A stretch of DNA of 51,152 nucleotides from Sphingobacterium sp. GTDB lineage: Bacteria; Bacteroidota; Bacteroidia; Sphingobacteriales; Sphingobacteriaceae. The translations under genes and the position numbers were made by a program. Within the stretch, counting starts at the first letter, position 1. Each line of letters begins with the position of its first letter. Location of the stretch: the NCBI GenBank assembly GCA_031253985.1, contig JAIRVH010000021.1, positions 1 to 51,152 on the forward strand. The letters are read 5' to 3'. Positions 1 to 9,257 of this stretch are shown in pieces. The notes beneath the pieces are model-generated. The model ran no database searches. It saw only the letters and a program-made list of their open reading frames with translations, and was not told the DNA's origin.

Positions 1-860
1 GTATTTCGGAGAAAATCATTGTCCAGTTCTGTTCCTTTGTTATACCAGTTCATATAATCCGGTCCATTGAGGAATTTTGGAAAGCGGGTATTTTGGCCAA
101 TGCTGTATCCAAAGTCATAGGTTACTTTGGTCTGTTCCTTTCGTCCATTTTTTGTTTTAACCAATATAATACCATTGGCGGCCTGTACACCATAAGCGGC
201 CGTGGAGACTGCATCCTTTAAAAAGGAAATCGTTTCTATCTCACTTGGGTCCAGATAAGCCAAGGTAGAAAGCGGTCTTTCGATATCATCGACAATCACC
301 AAAGGACTTCGATTACCACCATAAGTTCCAACTCCGCGCAGATACAAGGTCGCATTATCTGCCCCCGGACGTCCTGATTGCTGTAATGCTGTCAATCCGG
401 GAACACGTCCTACAAGTGTATTGGTCAAATTCATCGACGGGGCTTTCTTGAGCTGATCACCTCCGATCTGTACGACAGATCCAACGACGTTGTTCTTCTT
501 TTGTGTACCATAAGCCACAACAACGACCTCGTCAATCTGACGTTCATCGGACTGCAAAACAAAACTTTGTGTACCGGCAACTGTGATCTTCCGCGACTGC
601 GACAAATAGCCGATATAACTAACCTGAAGTTCGGCCGGAAGTCGGTCTACCTGCACGGTAAAACTCCCTTTTTGATCTGTCCGTGTTGTTACAGAAGTCC
701 CCACTACTTTAACCGTCGCCCCAGCAATAGGCTGTTCATCGCGATTTCGTATGGTACCATTTACAATGGATTGAGCAAAGCTTATTGCGGATTGCATAAA
801 AACAATAAGTAATCCCAATGCCTTAAAAAGATACCTGCGTTTTACATGTGTTGGTTTCAT
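1..860 (-). CDS. SusC/RagA-family TonB-dependent receptor, N-terminal part (cut by window start)
   Basis: This is the first 286 codons of an outer-membrane TonB-dependent glycan or nutrient importer; the rest lies left of the window. I start it at the ATG at 860. It has a Sec signal ending near ISFAQ (residues 26-30), then a carboxypeptidase-regulatory-like domain (about 31-105) with the usual GATVKV and SYIGY turns. The conserved linker DEVVVVAYGTQ lies at 110-120, followed by the start of the plug domain (LVGRVPGLTALQQSGRPG). A SusD partner would be expected downstream, outside the window. It is divergent from the ROK regulator at 1173, which may control it. The family is clear; the substrate cannot be told. 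Confidence 0.93.
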   Translation of the reverse strand, partial: MKPTHVKRRYLFKALGLLIVFMQSAISFAQSIVNGTIRNRDEQPIAGATVKVVGTSVTTRTDQKGSFTVQVDRLPAELQVSYIGYLSQSRKITVAGTQSFVLQSDERQIDEVVVVAYGTQKKNNVVGSVVQIGGDQLKKAPSMNLTNTLVGRVPGLTALQQSGRPGADNATLYLRGVGTYGGNRSPLVIVDDIERPLSTLAYLDPSEIETISFLKDAVSTAAYGVQAANGIILVKTKNGRKEQTKVTYDFGYSIGQNTRFPKFLNGPDYMNWYNKGTELDNDFLRN

Positions 861-1172
861 AATTTAGGAATGAAAAAATAGTGTTATGTTAAAAAATAGT
901 ATTTATGGTCACTCGGTTACCTACACCATGATCAGACGTTTTCCATTGGATAAAACACGCAACGTTCTGACTCGGACAAGGCAACGTATTTTGGTTTACA
1001 ATTATTAGGTATATTATTTATACAACACTAAATAAGAAATAAAATTTTAAATATTCAAATTATTTCTAATTTTTTTTATTAATTCAAATAGACTAAAGAA
1101 GAAAAAACATAAACTTAATTTGCGATGATTAGATATTTATTATATTTACCCAGAAGTTAACGTAACAAAGTT
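861..1172. promoter_or_regulatory. Divergent SusC/ROK intergenic region with a candidate ROK-gene promoter
   Basis: This AT-rich gap of 312 bases lies between two divergently transcribed genes and holds no gene that I can see. On the plus strand TTTG at 1119-1122 and TATATTTA at 1141-1148, separated by 18 bases, resemble the Bacteroidota -33/-7 pair (TTTG / TAnnTTTG). They would start transcription about 20 bases before the ROK start codon. I found no convincing long palindrome that could be named as the ROK operator. Confidence 0.35.
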
Positions 1173-2402
1173 ATGGGTATAAAATTTTTGAGTGACTTAC
1201 ATGATGCGAGTTATAGCGGTGTAGCGTATAAAAACATTTTACTTAAAAAGGAAATTTTAACCTTTTTTGCGACCAAAGGTCCCTCGACAATTCCTGAGTT
1301 AAGTAAGGAATTCAACATTAGCATTCCCAAGATTAACGAATGCATCAATGAACTCATCGAAGACGCATTGGTACAGGACAATGGGAAATCCACTTCGGGT
1401 ATTGGCCGAAAACCAAATTCCTACGGTCTACTTCCGAATGCAGCATTTTTCGTCGGAGTTCAAGTGAGCCATGATCATCTCAGTATCGTGGTCATGAATA
1501 TGAAAAAAGACATTATTGCCAGCCAGGAGGAAATTCCACATCGTTTGGAGAATAATCAGGAATCACTCCAGAATATATGCCGGGAGATCAATCAGTTTAT
1601 TGCCACACATCAGATTCAAAAGGATAAAATATTGGGTGTAGGCATCAATCTTTCTGGCCGTATCAACTATCGAACAGGTTATTCCTACAGTTATTTTAAT
1701 TTTTATGAAGACCCATTATCCAAATATTTTGAGCAGGAGCTGCAATTGCGCACGTATCTGGAAAACGACAGTAAGGCACTTGCTTATGGCGAATTTTCCA
1801 GCGGAATTTTAAAGGACGAGAAAGATGCACTCTTTGTCAATGTAGACAACGGTATAGGATTGGGTATTTTAATCAACGGAAGAATCTATTATGGGAAATC
1901 GGGTTTCTCGGGTGAATTTGGTCATATTCCCATTTTTGATAACGACATCATCTGCCGTTGTGGAAAAAAAGGCTGTTTGGAAACTGAAGCTTCGGGATTT
2001 GCACTTAGAAATCGCGTAGTAGCGGAATTAAAAAATGGTGCAACAAGCATATTAACCAAGAAATTCAACAATGTAGATGATATTCGACTCAGCGATATTA
2101 TTGCGGCAGCAAAAAAGGATGACAATCTCGCTATTGAGTTGATCAATGAACTTGGGGAAAAATTAGGCCGTGGACTAGCGACATTGATCAATATCTTTAA
2201 TCCGGAAATTATTATTATAGGTGGTATTTTAGCCAAGAGCGAAGAATACCTGATGTTACCGCTGAAAAATGCCGTCAACAAATTTTCTCTATCCATTGTT
2301 AACAAAGACACTAAACTGGCCTATTCAAACAACGGCGAGAAGCTTGCTGCTTTTGGAGCCTGCCTGCTTATTCGGGACCGTCTGCTTTCTATTATCGATT
2401 AA
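1173..2402 (+). CDS. ROK-family transcriptional repressor (NagC/Mlc type)
   Basis: A 409-residue sugar-responsive repressor. The N-terminal winged helix-turn-helix (about 22-80) includes TIPELSKEFNISIPKINECI, and a ROK sugar-kinase-fold domain fills the rest. The zinc site of the family is intact: H251, C261, C263 and C268 have the same spacing as in E. coli Mlc. ROK sugar-site residues are present (END at 197-199, GEFGH at 247-251), so it probably senses a sugar or sugar phosphate. The HTH marks it as a regulator rather than a kinase. It is divergent from the partial SusC and convergent with the CstA-terminated operon, so it could control either. Its ligand is unknown; GlcNAc or a related sugar is an inference from the neighbours. 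Confidence 0.9.
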   Translation: MGIKFLSDLHDASYSGVAYKNILLKKEILTFFATKGPSTIPELSKEFNISIPKINECINELIEDALVQDNGKSTSGIGRKPNSYGLLPNAAFFVGVQVSHDHLSIVVMNMKKDIIASQEEIPHRLENNQESLQNICREINQFIATHQIQKDKILGVGINLSGRINYRTGYSYSYFNFYEDPLSKYFEQELQLRTYLENDSKALAYGEFSSGILKDEKDALFVNVDNGIGLGILINGRIYYGKSGFSGEFGHIPIFDNDIICRCGKKGCLETEASGFALRNRVVAELKNGATSILTKKFNNVDDIRLSDIIAAAKKDDNLAIELINELGEKLGRGLATLINIFNPEIIIIGGILAKSEEYLMLPLKNAVNKFSLSIVNKDTKLAYSNNGEKLAAFGACLLIRDRLLSIID

Positions 2403-2410
2403 GACATAAT

Positions 2411-2435
2411 GCGTGGATTTCACTGAAATCCACGC
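2411..2435. terminator. Hairpin between convergent ROK and cstA genes
   Basis: A perfect 11-bp stem (GCGTGGATTTC / GAAATCCACGC) with a 3-base loop lies between the ROK stop (2402) and the CstA stop (2440). It is followed on the plus strand by TACTTTATCTTT. It probably ends both transcripts. Confidence 0.75.
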
Positions 2436-2439
2436 TACT

Positions 2440-4281
2440 TTATCTTTCCACAATTTCTTTCACAACCTCTCCATATTGATCTTTCACCTGCTCTTTCTTT
2501 TGTGCAAGGTATATCCACTTCTTAAACGTTCCGATAAATACAATCGCCATCAATGACATCGCTGCTACGGCCAAGCCCGCCAGTAGGTACTGTCCTTTAG
2601 GCACATATCCTTGTACCACCTGAAGATAGCCGGCCCAAAATGTAATCACGGCCATAAAGACACCGGGAACGGCTGCAAACAAGACATATTTTCGCCTATT
2701 CATTCGTATCAGCATGGTCGTGCATACAATGAGGCCACAGGCGGCCAGCAATTGATTGCTGATGCCAAACAGCGGCCAAATGCTACTTACGTTTCCGGTA
2801 TAGACCAAATATCCCCAGGAAAATGTAAACAGAGCGCTGCAAATCCATACACCTGGTTTCCAGTTTTTATCGCTAAATTTAGGAAAAACAGTTCCAAGCA
2901 TTTCCTGTAGAAAAAAACGTCCCACCCTGGTACCGGCATCAATCGCTGTAAGAATAAAAACAGCTTCAAACATGATAGCAAAATTATACCAATAGGCCAT
3001 TATATCATTCATAAAAGGAACCTTATCGAAGATATGAGCCATCCCTACAGCCAACGACACTGCTCCGCCCGTCCTACCGTGCAGATCTACACCTATTCTG
3101 TCTATAAAATGCGGTAAATCCACAGCTGAAAGATGGGGGTGCTGCGCTAGAAACTGTGCATAATCGGCTACCGGCGTATTGATTGCAAAATAATCACCAG
3201 GCATCAACGTACAAGCTGCAATTAATGCCATCAAGGCAACAAAACCTTCAACAAGCATGGCGCCATACCCCACAAACAAGATCTCGCGTTCATTACCGAT
3301 CATTTTGGGTGTCGTCCCGGTTGCGATAATTGCGTGAAATCCCGATATGGCTCCACAGGCAATCACAATAAGGATAAAGGGCAAAACAGGTCCTGAAATT
3401 ACAGGACCGCCACCATGGATAAATGAGGTCAAGGCAGGCATCTGAATTGTTGGTGCAACAAAAAATATTCCTACCGTCAGCATAATAATTGTACCTATTT
3501 TGAGGTAGGTCGAAAGGTAGTCTCTCGGAACTAATAATAGCCAAATGGGCAATACTGAAGCGAAGAAACCATATACAGCAATACCGATGGAAATCGTTTT
3601 CACATCCCAATTAAAGAGGGAATGAAAAGTAGGTATCTGCATCAGGTGATGACCGGCTATAATACCTGCAATAAGCAAGATACCGCCAATTATACTCGCC
3701 AAGGTGACCGAGCCCTCCCGATAACGCATCATCAACCCCATCAGTATGGCAATGGGCATGGTTAGCACAATTGTAAATAGTGACCAAGGAGCTTCGTGCA
3801 TGGCACTTATACAGGCTAGGGACAAGCCTGCCAGGGTTAGAATCAAAATAAACAGAACAGCAATACCTGCAATAGTTCCAATAGGTTTACTGACCTCCTT
3901 AGAGGCAATGGTTGCCAAACTTTCTCCTTTATGTCGTACAGAAGCGAAAAGCACGACCATATCGTGCACACCGCCACCTAATACACAACCAATTAATATC
4001 CACAGAGCGCCCGGCAGATAACCAAACTGTGCTGCGAGAACTGGACCAACTAGTGGTCCTGCCGCAGCTATCGCAGCGAAATGATGGCCAAACAACACTT
4101 TTTTATCGGTTTTCACATAATCATGTCCATCAGCAAACTCCACCGCCGGTGTCTGGCGACTTCCATTCAACCTAAGCAGCTTATTTGCTAGAAACAAGCC
4201 ATAAAAACGATACGCAATCGCAAAGATCAATATCGCTGCGAAAACTAAGGTCAACGCATTTATTCCATTGAGAGCATCCAT
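2440..4281 (-). CDS. cstA: CstA-family carbon starvation transporter
   Basis: A 613-residue polytopic inner-membrane protein of the CstA/BtsT family, known for pyruvate and peptide uptake. The N-terminal half carries the family-typical stretch GHHFAAIAAAGPLVGPVLAA (residues 65-84), followed by GALWILIGCVLGGGVHDM. About 15 hydrophobic segments follow and the tail is basic and cytoplasmic. It is shorter than E. coli CstA (701 residues), as is common for the short branch. It is the last gene of the acetyl-sugar operon, 10 bases after the epimerase gene, and is followed by the 2411-2435 hairpin. Its job in the operon could be uptake of a small carboxylate; the substrate is not shown by the sequence. 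The ATG at 4281 gives a start directly before the first membrane segment. Confidence 0.92.
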   Translation of the reverse strand: MDALNGINALTLVFAAILIFAIAYRFYGLFLANKLLRLNGSRQTPAVEFADGHDYVKTDKKVLFGHHFAAIAAAGPLVGPVLAAQFGYLPGALWILIGCVLGGGVHDMVVLFASVRHKGESLATIASKEVSKPIGTIAGIAVLFILILTLAGLSLACISAMHEAPWSLFTIVLTMPIAILMGLMMRYREGSVTLASIIGGILLIAGIIAGHHLMQIPTFHSLFNWDVKTISIGIAVYGFFASVLPIWLLLVPRDYLSTYLKIGTIIMLTVGIFFVAPTIQMPALTSFIHGGGPVISGPVLPFILIVIACGAISGFHAIIATGTTPKMIGNEREILFVGYGAMLVEGFVALMALIAACTLMPGDYFAINTPVADYAQFLAQHPHLSAVDLPHFIDRIGVDLHGRTGGAVSLAVGMAHIFDKVPFMNDIMAYWYNFAIMFEAVFILTAIDAGTRVGRFFLQEMLGTVFPKFSDKNWKPGVWICSALFTFSWGYLVYTGNVSSIWPLFGISNQLLAACGLIVCTTMLIRMNRRKYVLFAAVPGVFMAVITFWAGYLQVVQGYVPKGQYLLAGLAVAAMSLMAIVFIGTFKKWIYLAQKKEQVKDQYGEVVKEIVER

Positions 4282-4291
4282 ACCAGTTAAG

Positions 4292-5488
4292 TTACACGAT
4301 TATTTTTGCTTTTTCAAACACCTCATATACCTTCCATAAGGCACGAGGTACATGAAAGCATCCCTTCCATTTTCCGCCTTTGAGATCGAGCAATACCTCA
4401 CCTCTTCGATTGAGATAGCCAAACCATTCGCCATGTTCGGGGTCCCTAAAATGTGTCCAGGTATATTCATGAACACGCTCAAACCATTGTTTTGCTTCCT
4501 CATTGCCCGTCAGTACCCAAGCTTTAGCCATGCAGACGAGCGTTTCACAGTGCACCCACCATAACTTCTGATCCCATTCCAATTGTTGTGTCGGTTTTCC
4601 CGCTACATCCATAAAGTAGAATATACCTCCATATTTCTCATCCCATCCATGTTCCAACATACGAAGACCAATACGCATGGCTTTTTCAATCAACGCTGGT
4701 CGCTGCAATCTTTCCCCCAGATCCATCATAAACCACATGGCCTCTATTGCATGTCCCGGATTGAGCAATCTCCCTTCAAAACTATCCAGCAATGAACCAT
4801 TGGGACTTACATTTTCAAAGACAAGATCTTGCTCTTCCTTATAAAAGACATCCATCACTTCCACCACAATATCCTCAATTAACGTCTGCACCAATACTGG
4901 ATCAAGCAAATGTTCCAGTTCAATGGAAAGGTTACTCAAAATCATGGGCAAAGCAAAATTTTTGGTCGGCCTGGTTCCCGGAAAGGCTTTATCGTAGATT
5001 CCTTTTGTATGCTCACGCCGCTTTAATATATTCTGAAAGGTATCTTGCGCAATTGCCGCATAACGGTCCTCTTTTGTCGCCGTATACAATGCCCCAAATC
5101 CCATGGCAGCAAAGCAATCGGAAAAAATATTATAGGGCTGCACAAGTGGTTTTCCTTGTTGGTTAAGTGAAAAATACCAATTACCTGCACTGTCCCGACC
5201 GTACTTTTCCATAAAATGAGCACCATGAACGGCCATATCCAACCACGATGAATTCGCCTCAACTTTATTGTACAAACTAGAAAACAGCCAAACTTGCCGC
5301 CCCTGCAGCCACATAAACTTATCCGTATCAAAAACTCCACCTCTTCTATCCAGACAGGTAAAATAGCCACCATACTCCCTATCGAGCGAATGCTCCGTCC
5401 AGAAAGGAAGAATATGATTAAATAATTCGTCTTTATAAATTGTACTATAATGATTCATATATAAATGAATTTGCTCTTTAAAGGCCAT
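4292..5488 (-). CDS. AGE-family epimerase, probably N-acylglucosamine 2-epimerase
   Basis: A 398-residue cytosolic (alpha/alpha)6-barrel epimerase. Motifs match the renin-binding-protein/GlcNAc 2-epimerase branch: WLQGRQVW near residue 60, NPGHAIEAMWF near 243, and GGKWKGCFHVPRAL near the C-terminus. These favour ManNAc-GlcNAc interconversion over the cellobiose epimerase branch. The length is normal and there is no signal peptide. In Bacteroides, an enzyme of this type works with a sialate lyase and transporter (nanLET), but no lyase is visible in this operon. It lies between DUF4434 (105-base gap) and CstA (10-base gap). The 2-epimerase assignment is good; the natural substrate here is an inference. 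Confidence 0.88.
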   Translation of the reverse strand: MAFKEQIHLYMNHYSTIYKDELFNHILPFWTEHSLDREYGGYFTCLDRRGGVFDTDKFMWLQGRQVWLFSSLYNKVEANSSWLDMAVHGAHFMEKYGRDSAGNWYFSLNQQGKPLVQPYNIFSDCFAAMGFGALYTATKEDRYAAIAQDTFQNILKRREHTKGIYDKAFPGTRPTKNFALPMILSNLSIELEHLLDPVLVQTLIEDIVVEVMDVFYKEEQDLVFENVSPNGSLLDSFEGRLLNPGHAIEAMWFMMDLGERLQRPALIEKAMRIGLRMLEHGWDEKYGGIFYFMDVAGKPTQQLEWDQKLWWVHCETLVCMAKAWVLTGNEEAKQWFERVHEYTWTHFRDPEHGEWFGYLNRRGEVLLDLKGGKWKGCFHVPRALWKVYEVFEKAKIIV

Positions 5489-5593
5489 TTAAAATCGCTG
5501 GCCTACTCTTATCAATAATGCTATTTCTTGTTCTCTGCCTTCTTCGAGATTGCTTTTGTTGTCATTTTGCGTGCTGTAAACACGCGACCCCTA

Positions 5594-6532
5594 TCACCAA
5601 TTATGGTGCAGTGCATATTCTCGGTACCGATTGTAGAGGTGTCCTGCTTGTAAATAAGCGGATTGTGGACTCATAAAGTGAGAAAATTCGAAAGTAATAG
5701 CTTTATCATAACCAGCCTTTGCTGCAGCTTCAAGTTTTAGCCTTAGTTTATCAAATTTGATCGGCAAGAATTTGATCGGCATATCCCGGTCAAAAGATTC
5801 GGCATTCGTCCAACAGGCCATACCATATTTATCAGCCAATTTCTTATTGACCTCAAAGAAATCGGGAAGCTCATCGTAATCAATGTGTCCATCCTGAAAG
5901 GCCACTGCGTCGACAGCTCCTTGTATACCTTCAAAAATTTCGCCCCATTCCCGTTCGTGTTCCAATACCGAAACTGCATCGGCTTTACTAAGCTCGGGAG
6001 AAGCGGCAAGCACAGCTTTTTTCCCATCAATCCAGGGCGATATAAATGTCGGCAAGCCCCCACTGACTGCCTTGCACTGTAACCCAAGTGTACGAAAAGC
6101 ATGAACAGCCCCTTTCGTTTTACGGCTGATTTCCGTACTGATATACCATCCACCGAAGCTTTTATAATGCCCATATTTAGCCCAAACCTCTTCAATTACA
6201 TAATGATTGGCATCGATTTCGTGACTCAGATCTCCTGTTTCCCAATAAATACCGCTGTCATAAAGTCCAAAATAGAATTTCATGTCATACTTGTCTGCAA
6301 GCTGCAGATAAAGCTCTACAAGATCCAACGATGGTTTAAAACAGCCATATTTGCCCATCAGATAAGCCGATGGATAGGTTATAAATTTACGATAGCCACT
6401 GCGAATCATAATAACAGTGTCTATACCAATTGCCTTCATATATGCAAAATCCCGATCCCACTCTTCCGGGCCCCAATTCTGGTGCGGAATATCGTGGGAA
6501 ATCTCGTCAATAAATGTCCCTGTAATTCTCAT
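5594..6532 (-). CDS. DUF4434-domain TIM-barrel-like protein
   Basis: A 312-residue protein recognised as DUF4434. It starts MRITGTFIDEISHDIP and continues with NWGPEEWDRDFAYMKAIGID, the pattern of glycoside-hydrolase-like TIM barrels. Acidic candidates sit at YFGLYDSGIYWE, GGWYISTEIS, VAFQDGHID and TFEFSHFMSP. I choose the ATG at 6532, because it overlaps the upstream stop codon as ATGA; an in-frame ATG at 6565 would extend 33 bases into the upstream gene. From 6532 there is no signal peptide, so it should be cytosolic. The family has no activity that I can name with confidence. Its position between two SGNH esterases and an epimerase suggests a step on the imported sugar, which is inference. 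Confidence 0.8.
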   Translation of the reverse strand: MRITGTFIDEISHDIPHQNWGPEEWDRDFAYMKAIGIDTVIMIRSGYRKFITYPSAYLMGKYGCFKPSLDLVELYLQLADKYDMKFYFGLYDSGIYWETGDLSHEIDANHYVIEEVWAKYGHYKSFGGWYISTEISRKTKGAVHAFRTLGLQCKAVSGGLPTFISPWIDGKKAVLAASPELSKADAVSVLEHEREWGEIFEGIQGAVDAVAFQDGHIDYDELPDFFEVNKKLADKYGMACWTNAESFDRDMPIKFLPIKFDKLRLKLEAAAKAGYDKAITFEFSHFMSPQSAYLQAGHLYNRYREYALHHNW

Positions 6533-7248
6533 AAATATTTCTTTTCTTTTAATAATTGCACCCATTTTATATAGGCACTGGGTATCAGATGGACACCATC
6601 AGCTGAGTAAATTGCGCTAAGTTTTCCCTCTTTGTCCTGAAAAAGTGGGCAGAGGTCGACAAATGGGATATTTTCATCTGCTGCAAGCTGTCTTAGTTTT
6701 TCATTTAAGATCGGAACCAACACATTTCTACCTTTTGTATAAGGCTCTTTTGTTAGTCCTTCATTGATCGGTAAAGCACTCTGAAGATAGATAAGAGTCT
6801 TTGGTGAGATCTTTTTTATTCGTTTAATGATACGCTTGTAATTATTGACCGACACTTCCTGCGGAAGCTTTCGGAATTGGTCATTAATGCCATCCATCAG
6901 AAAAATTGCCCGCGGACGTCCCCGCAACACTTCATCTATACGCGCAAGAATCCCAAACGAATTATCTCCGCCTATCCCCCTGTTCAGTACAGGATATCTT
7001 GAATCTGCAAGCAATTCCTGCCATTCTGCCCGTTCAGTAATACTATTTCCCAAAAAAACGATTGCTCCTTTCATTGTTGGACTTTGTTCGAAATAGGCCA
7101 TTCGCTGTTGATAATACCAGTTGGCGTAACTGCTATCTATTTTAGTCTCCTGAGCTGAGAGGGACTGGGAAAATACCGATAGATATATTCCAATTAGGAA
7201 GCAAGCTTGGAAAACACGATACGCCTTAAAAAGTTCCAATGATCTCAT
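6529..7248 (-). CDS. Secreted SGNH/GDSL esterase, second copy
   Basis: A 239-residue SGNH hydrolase with a signal peptide (about residues 1-32, ending SLSAQ). All four blocks are visible: GNSIT (Ser nucleophile), NRGIGGD, GIND and DGVHL (Asp-His). It probably removes O-acetyl groups from sugars in the periplasm, like sialate or polysaccharide O-acetylesterases; the ester is not known. The start at 7248 is chosen because ATG overlaps the preceding TGA as ATGA. The stop overlaps DUF4434 in the same way, so the three genes look translationally coupled. It is about half identical to the neighbouring copy at 7245-7940, a tandem duplication. Confidence 0.9.
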   Translation of the reverse strand: MRSLELFKAYRVFQACFLIGIYLSVFSQSLSAQETKIDSSYANWYYQQRMAYFEQSPTMKGAIVFLGNSITERAEWQELLADSRYPVLNRGIGGDNSFGILARIDEVLRGRPRAIFLMDGINDQFRKLPQEVSVNNYKRIIKRIKKISPKTLIYLQSALPINEGLTKEPYTKGRNVLVPILNEKLRQLAADENIPFVDLCPLFQDKEGKLSAIYSADGVHLIPSAYIKWVQLLKEKKYL

Positions 7249-7940
7249 AATAGTTTTTGCTGTTTTAAATAATTGGCCCAAATTAAATAAGTGGCTTGCT
7301 TCAGATGTAAGCCATCAATTGTTAGCTCAGCTTTTAGTTCCCCATTACCGTCCACCAATATCGGCTGTAAGTCTACAAAACGAACTTGATATGCTGTACA
7401 CAATTCTTTCAAAGCATTGTTCAGTAGCACTATCTTGTCATTCCGAACCTCTTCATAGATTTTTGGCAGTAAAGATTCATTCACAGGTAGAAGTCCCTGC
7501 ACGAAAAGCATTGTATTTGGCGACTGCTTTTTAACCTGCTTTATTATCCTTTCTATATTCGTTGAAATAATGGAAAGCGGTATTCCTCTTTTCATGTCGT
7601 TCACCCCACAGAGTAGAAATATTTTTCGTGGTCTGGAAGCCAATATCTCGTCTAGTCGTGCTAAAATACCGTAAGTCACATCACCGCTAATCCCACGATT
7701 GATCACATGCTTCCGCTGGAGGATTTCTTGCCATTTTCCTCCTTCGGTAATGCTATTGCCAAGGAAAACGATTTCGTCCTTCTGATTGGGCATCGCTTTA
7801 AAAAACTCAAGCCTCGCGCGATAATGCTGATTATCAAACGTAGAATCAATACCCTTTGATTGCGCTAAAGTCAATGCCGGTAAAAAAAAAGGCAACAATA
7901 AGGCCTTCCAGTTCCTATAAGAAAGTAAGTTCATATGCAT
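7245..7940 (-). CDS. Secreted SGNH/GDSL esterase, first copy
   Basis: A 231-residue SGNH hydrolase with a signal peptide ending LTLAQ. Blocks are GNSIT, NRGISGD, GVND and DGLHL, so the catalytic Ser, oxyanion Gly/Asn and Asp-His pair are intact. The start at 7940 shares one base with the MFS stop (TAATG); an in-frame ATG at 7934 is equally good for the signal peptide. The gene overlaps its paralogue by ATGA. Both copies keep full active sites, so they may act on different acetyl positions or aglycones (inference). The setting next to a GlcNAc-type epimerase fits deacetylation of an amino sugar or sialate. Confidence 0.9.
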   Translation of the reverse strand: MHMNLLSYRNWKALLLPFFLPALTLAQSKGIDSTFDNQHYRARLEFFKAMPNQKDEIVFLGNSITEGGKWQEILQRKHVINRGISGDVTYGILARLDEILASRPRKIFLLCGVNDMKRGIPLSIISTNIERIIKQVKKQSPNTMLFVQGLLPVNESLLPKIYEEVRNDKIVLLNNALKELCTAYQVRFVDLQPILVDGNGELKAELTIDGLHLKQATYLIWANYLKQQKLL

Positions 7941-9256
7941 TAATTATTTTCGTCGGTATGCTCTTTTTCGGGTTTTCGCAATGGCACCCACCAGGAAACC
8001 AAAAAGGCCGGAATAGTAGAAATCAACACCCAGATAAAAAATTCTTTATAGCCCAAATGATCACTCAGCCAGCCGCTGATCATCGAAGGAATCATAAATC
8101 CCAGATTAACAAGTCCACTTCCGAAAGCGTAATGTGCCATCTTATATTTACCTGGGGCAATATTTTGCATGATAAAAAGAATAATTCCGATAAAGCCAAA
8201 ACCATATCCAAAGTACTCGATGGCGACAGCAGCAGCTATGAGATAAAGGTTTGTCGGCAATGTGATTGCGAGAAATGCATAAGCTACAAATGGAATATTA
8301 AAAAAGGCACAAAGGATCATAAGTGTCCTCCGGTCTAAGCCTTTTTTGGATACAAAGTGCCCTGCGACAATCGACCCCAACACAAAGGCTATGGCACCAA
8401 ATACACCATAAAGCAATCCAATTTCCGAAGTACTCAGGCCAAGCCCACCTTCGGTACGTTGCGCTTTAAAAAATAACGGGGTGATCTTAATAGCCTGCCC
8501 TTCAGCAAAACGATAAAAGACAATAAAAAGCAAACTAAACCAAATATTCTTTTTCTGAAAAAAAGTTATGATAACGTCTTTAAGCGTATCCATTCCCTCC
8601 TTTAAAGAAGTGGATTTGGGAGCTTCATCGTGAGCAGGTAAAGCACGTATACTGTACAATCCAATCCCCAACATAATAAATCCATAAGCAAACATCACCA
8701 CCATCCACGCGGATTTAATGCCGATTTCCTGCTCCAATTGCCCCGCCAAATAAACGAGTACGCCACCAGAAAACACTTTGGCCACATTATAGAAGGCGCC
8801 TTGCCAGCCGACATATTTTGCCTGTTGTTTTGCATTCAGCTCATTTAAATATACCCCGTCGGCTGCGGTATCATGTGTGGAACCACTGAATGCAATCAGT
8901 GTCAATAAAGCAATGGAGAAGCTAAAGAAATGATCCAACTGCAGCGTAAGACCAAGCAGACCAAAGAGTAGCCCCGTGAGTATCTGCGTGGTATAGACAA
9001 AAAATTTCTTGGTCTTATACAACTCCAAAAAAGGCCCCCATAAGGGTTTTATTGTCCAGGGCAGCATAATCAATGAGGTCCAAAAAGCAATCTGTGCGTC
9101 CGATACCCCCAAATTTTTATACATAATGGAGCTCGCACCTGACAATGCAACAAAAGGTAACCCCATGGCAAACCATGTTGTGGAGATCCAAAAAATAGGC
9201 GGAAGTGCCTTACGCCCTTTGCGAAGCTCCACCGTTTGTTCTAATGATTCATTCAT
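7940..9256 (-). CDS. MFS permease, AmpG-like
   Basis: A 438-residue major facilitator with about 12 membrane segments. The N-terminal segment PPIFWISTTWFAMGLPFVAL and the pattern WTIKPLWGPFLELYKTKK resemble the AmpG/PAT branch, which moves muropeptides or acetyl-containing compounds. It most likely carries the released sugar across the inner membrane. It lies one base after the DUF5009 gene and shares one base with the SGNH gene, so it is part of the same transcript. The family is certain; the AmpG-like label is moderate and the substrate unknown. Confidence 0.88.
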   Translation of the reverse strand: MNESLEQTVELRKGRKALPPIFWISTTWFAMGLPFVALSGASSIMYKNLGVSDAQIAFWTSLIMLPWTIKPLWGPFLELYKTKKFFVYTTQILTGLLFGLLGLTLQLDHFFSFSIALLTLIAFSGSTHDTAADGVYLNELNAKQQAKYVGWQGAFYNVAKVFSGGVLVYLAGQLEQEIGIKSAWMVVMFAYGFIMLGIGLYSIRALPAHDEAPKSTSLKEGMDTLKDVIITFFQKKNIWFSLLFIVFYRFAEGQAIKITPLFFKAQRTEGGLGLSTSEIGLLYGVFGAIAFVLGSIVAGHFVSKKGLDRRTLMILCAFFNIPFVAYAFLAITLPTNLYLIAAAVAIEYFGYGFGFIGIILFIMQNIAPGKYKMAHYAFGSGLVNLGFMIPSMISGWLSDHLGYKEFFIWVLISTIPAFLVSWWVPLRKPEKEHTDENN

Positions 9257-9257
9257 T

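Noticed and set aside
4792..5166. 124-residue plus-strand frame inside the epimerase gene
   Set aside because: Lies wholly antisense to a well-supported gene and has composition typical of a shadow frame. The same holds for the long frames at 14127-14522, 7856-8338 and 501-812.
5594..6532. DUF4434 protein as the missing sialate lyase
   Set aside because: It lacks the Lys and GxxGE / YxxIP patterns of the NanA/DapA family.
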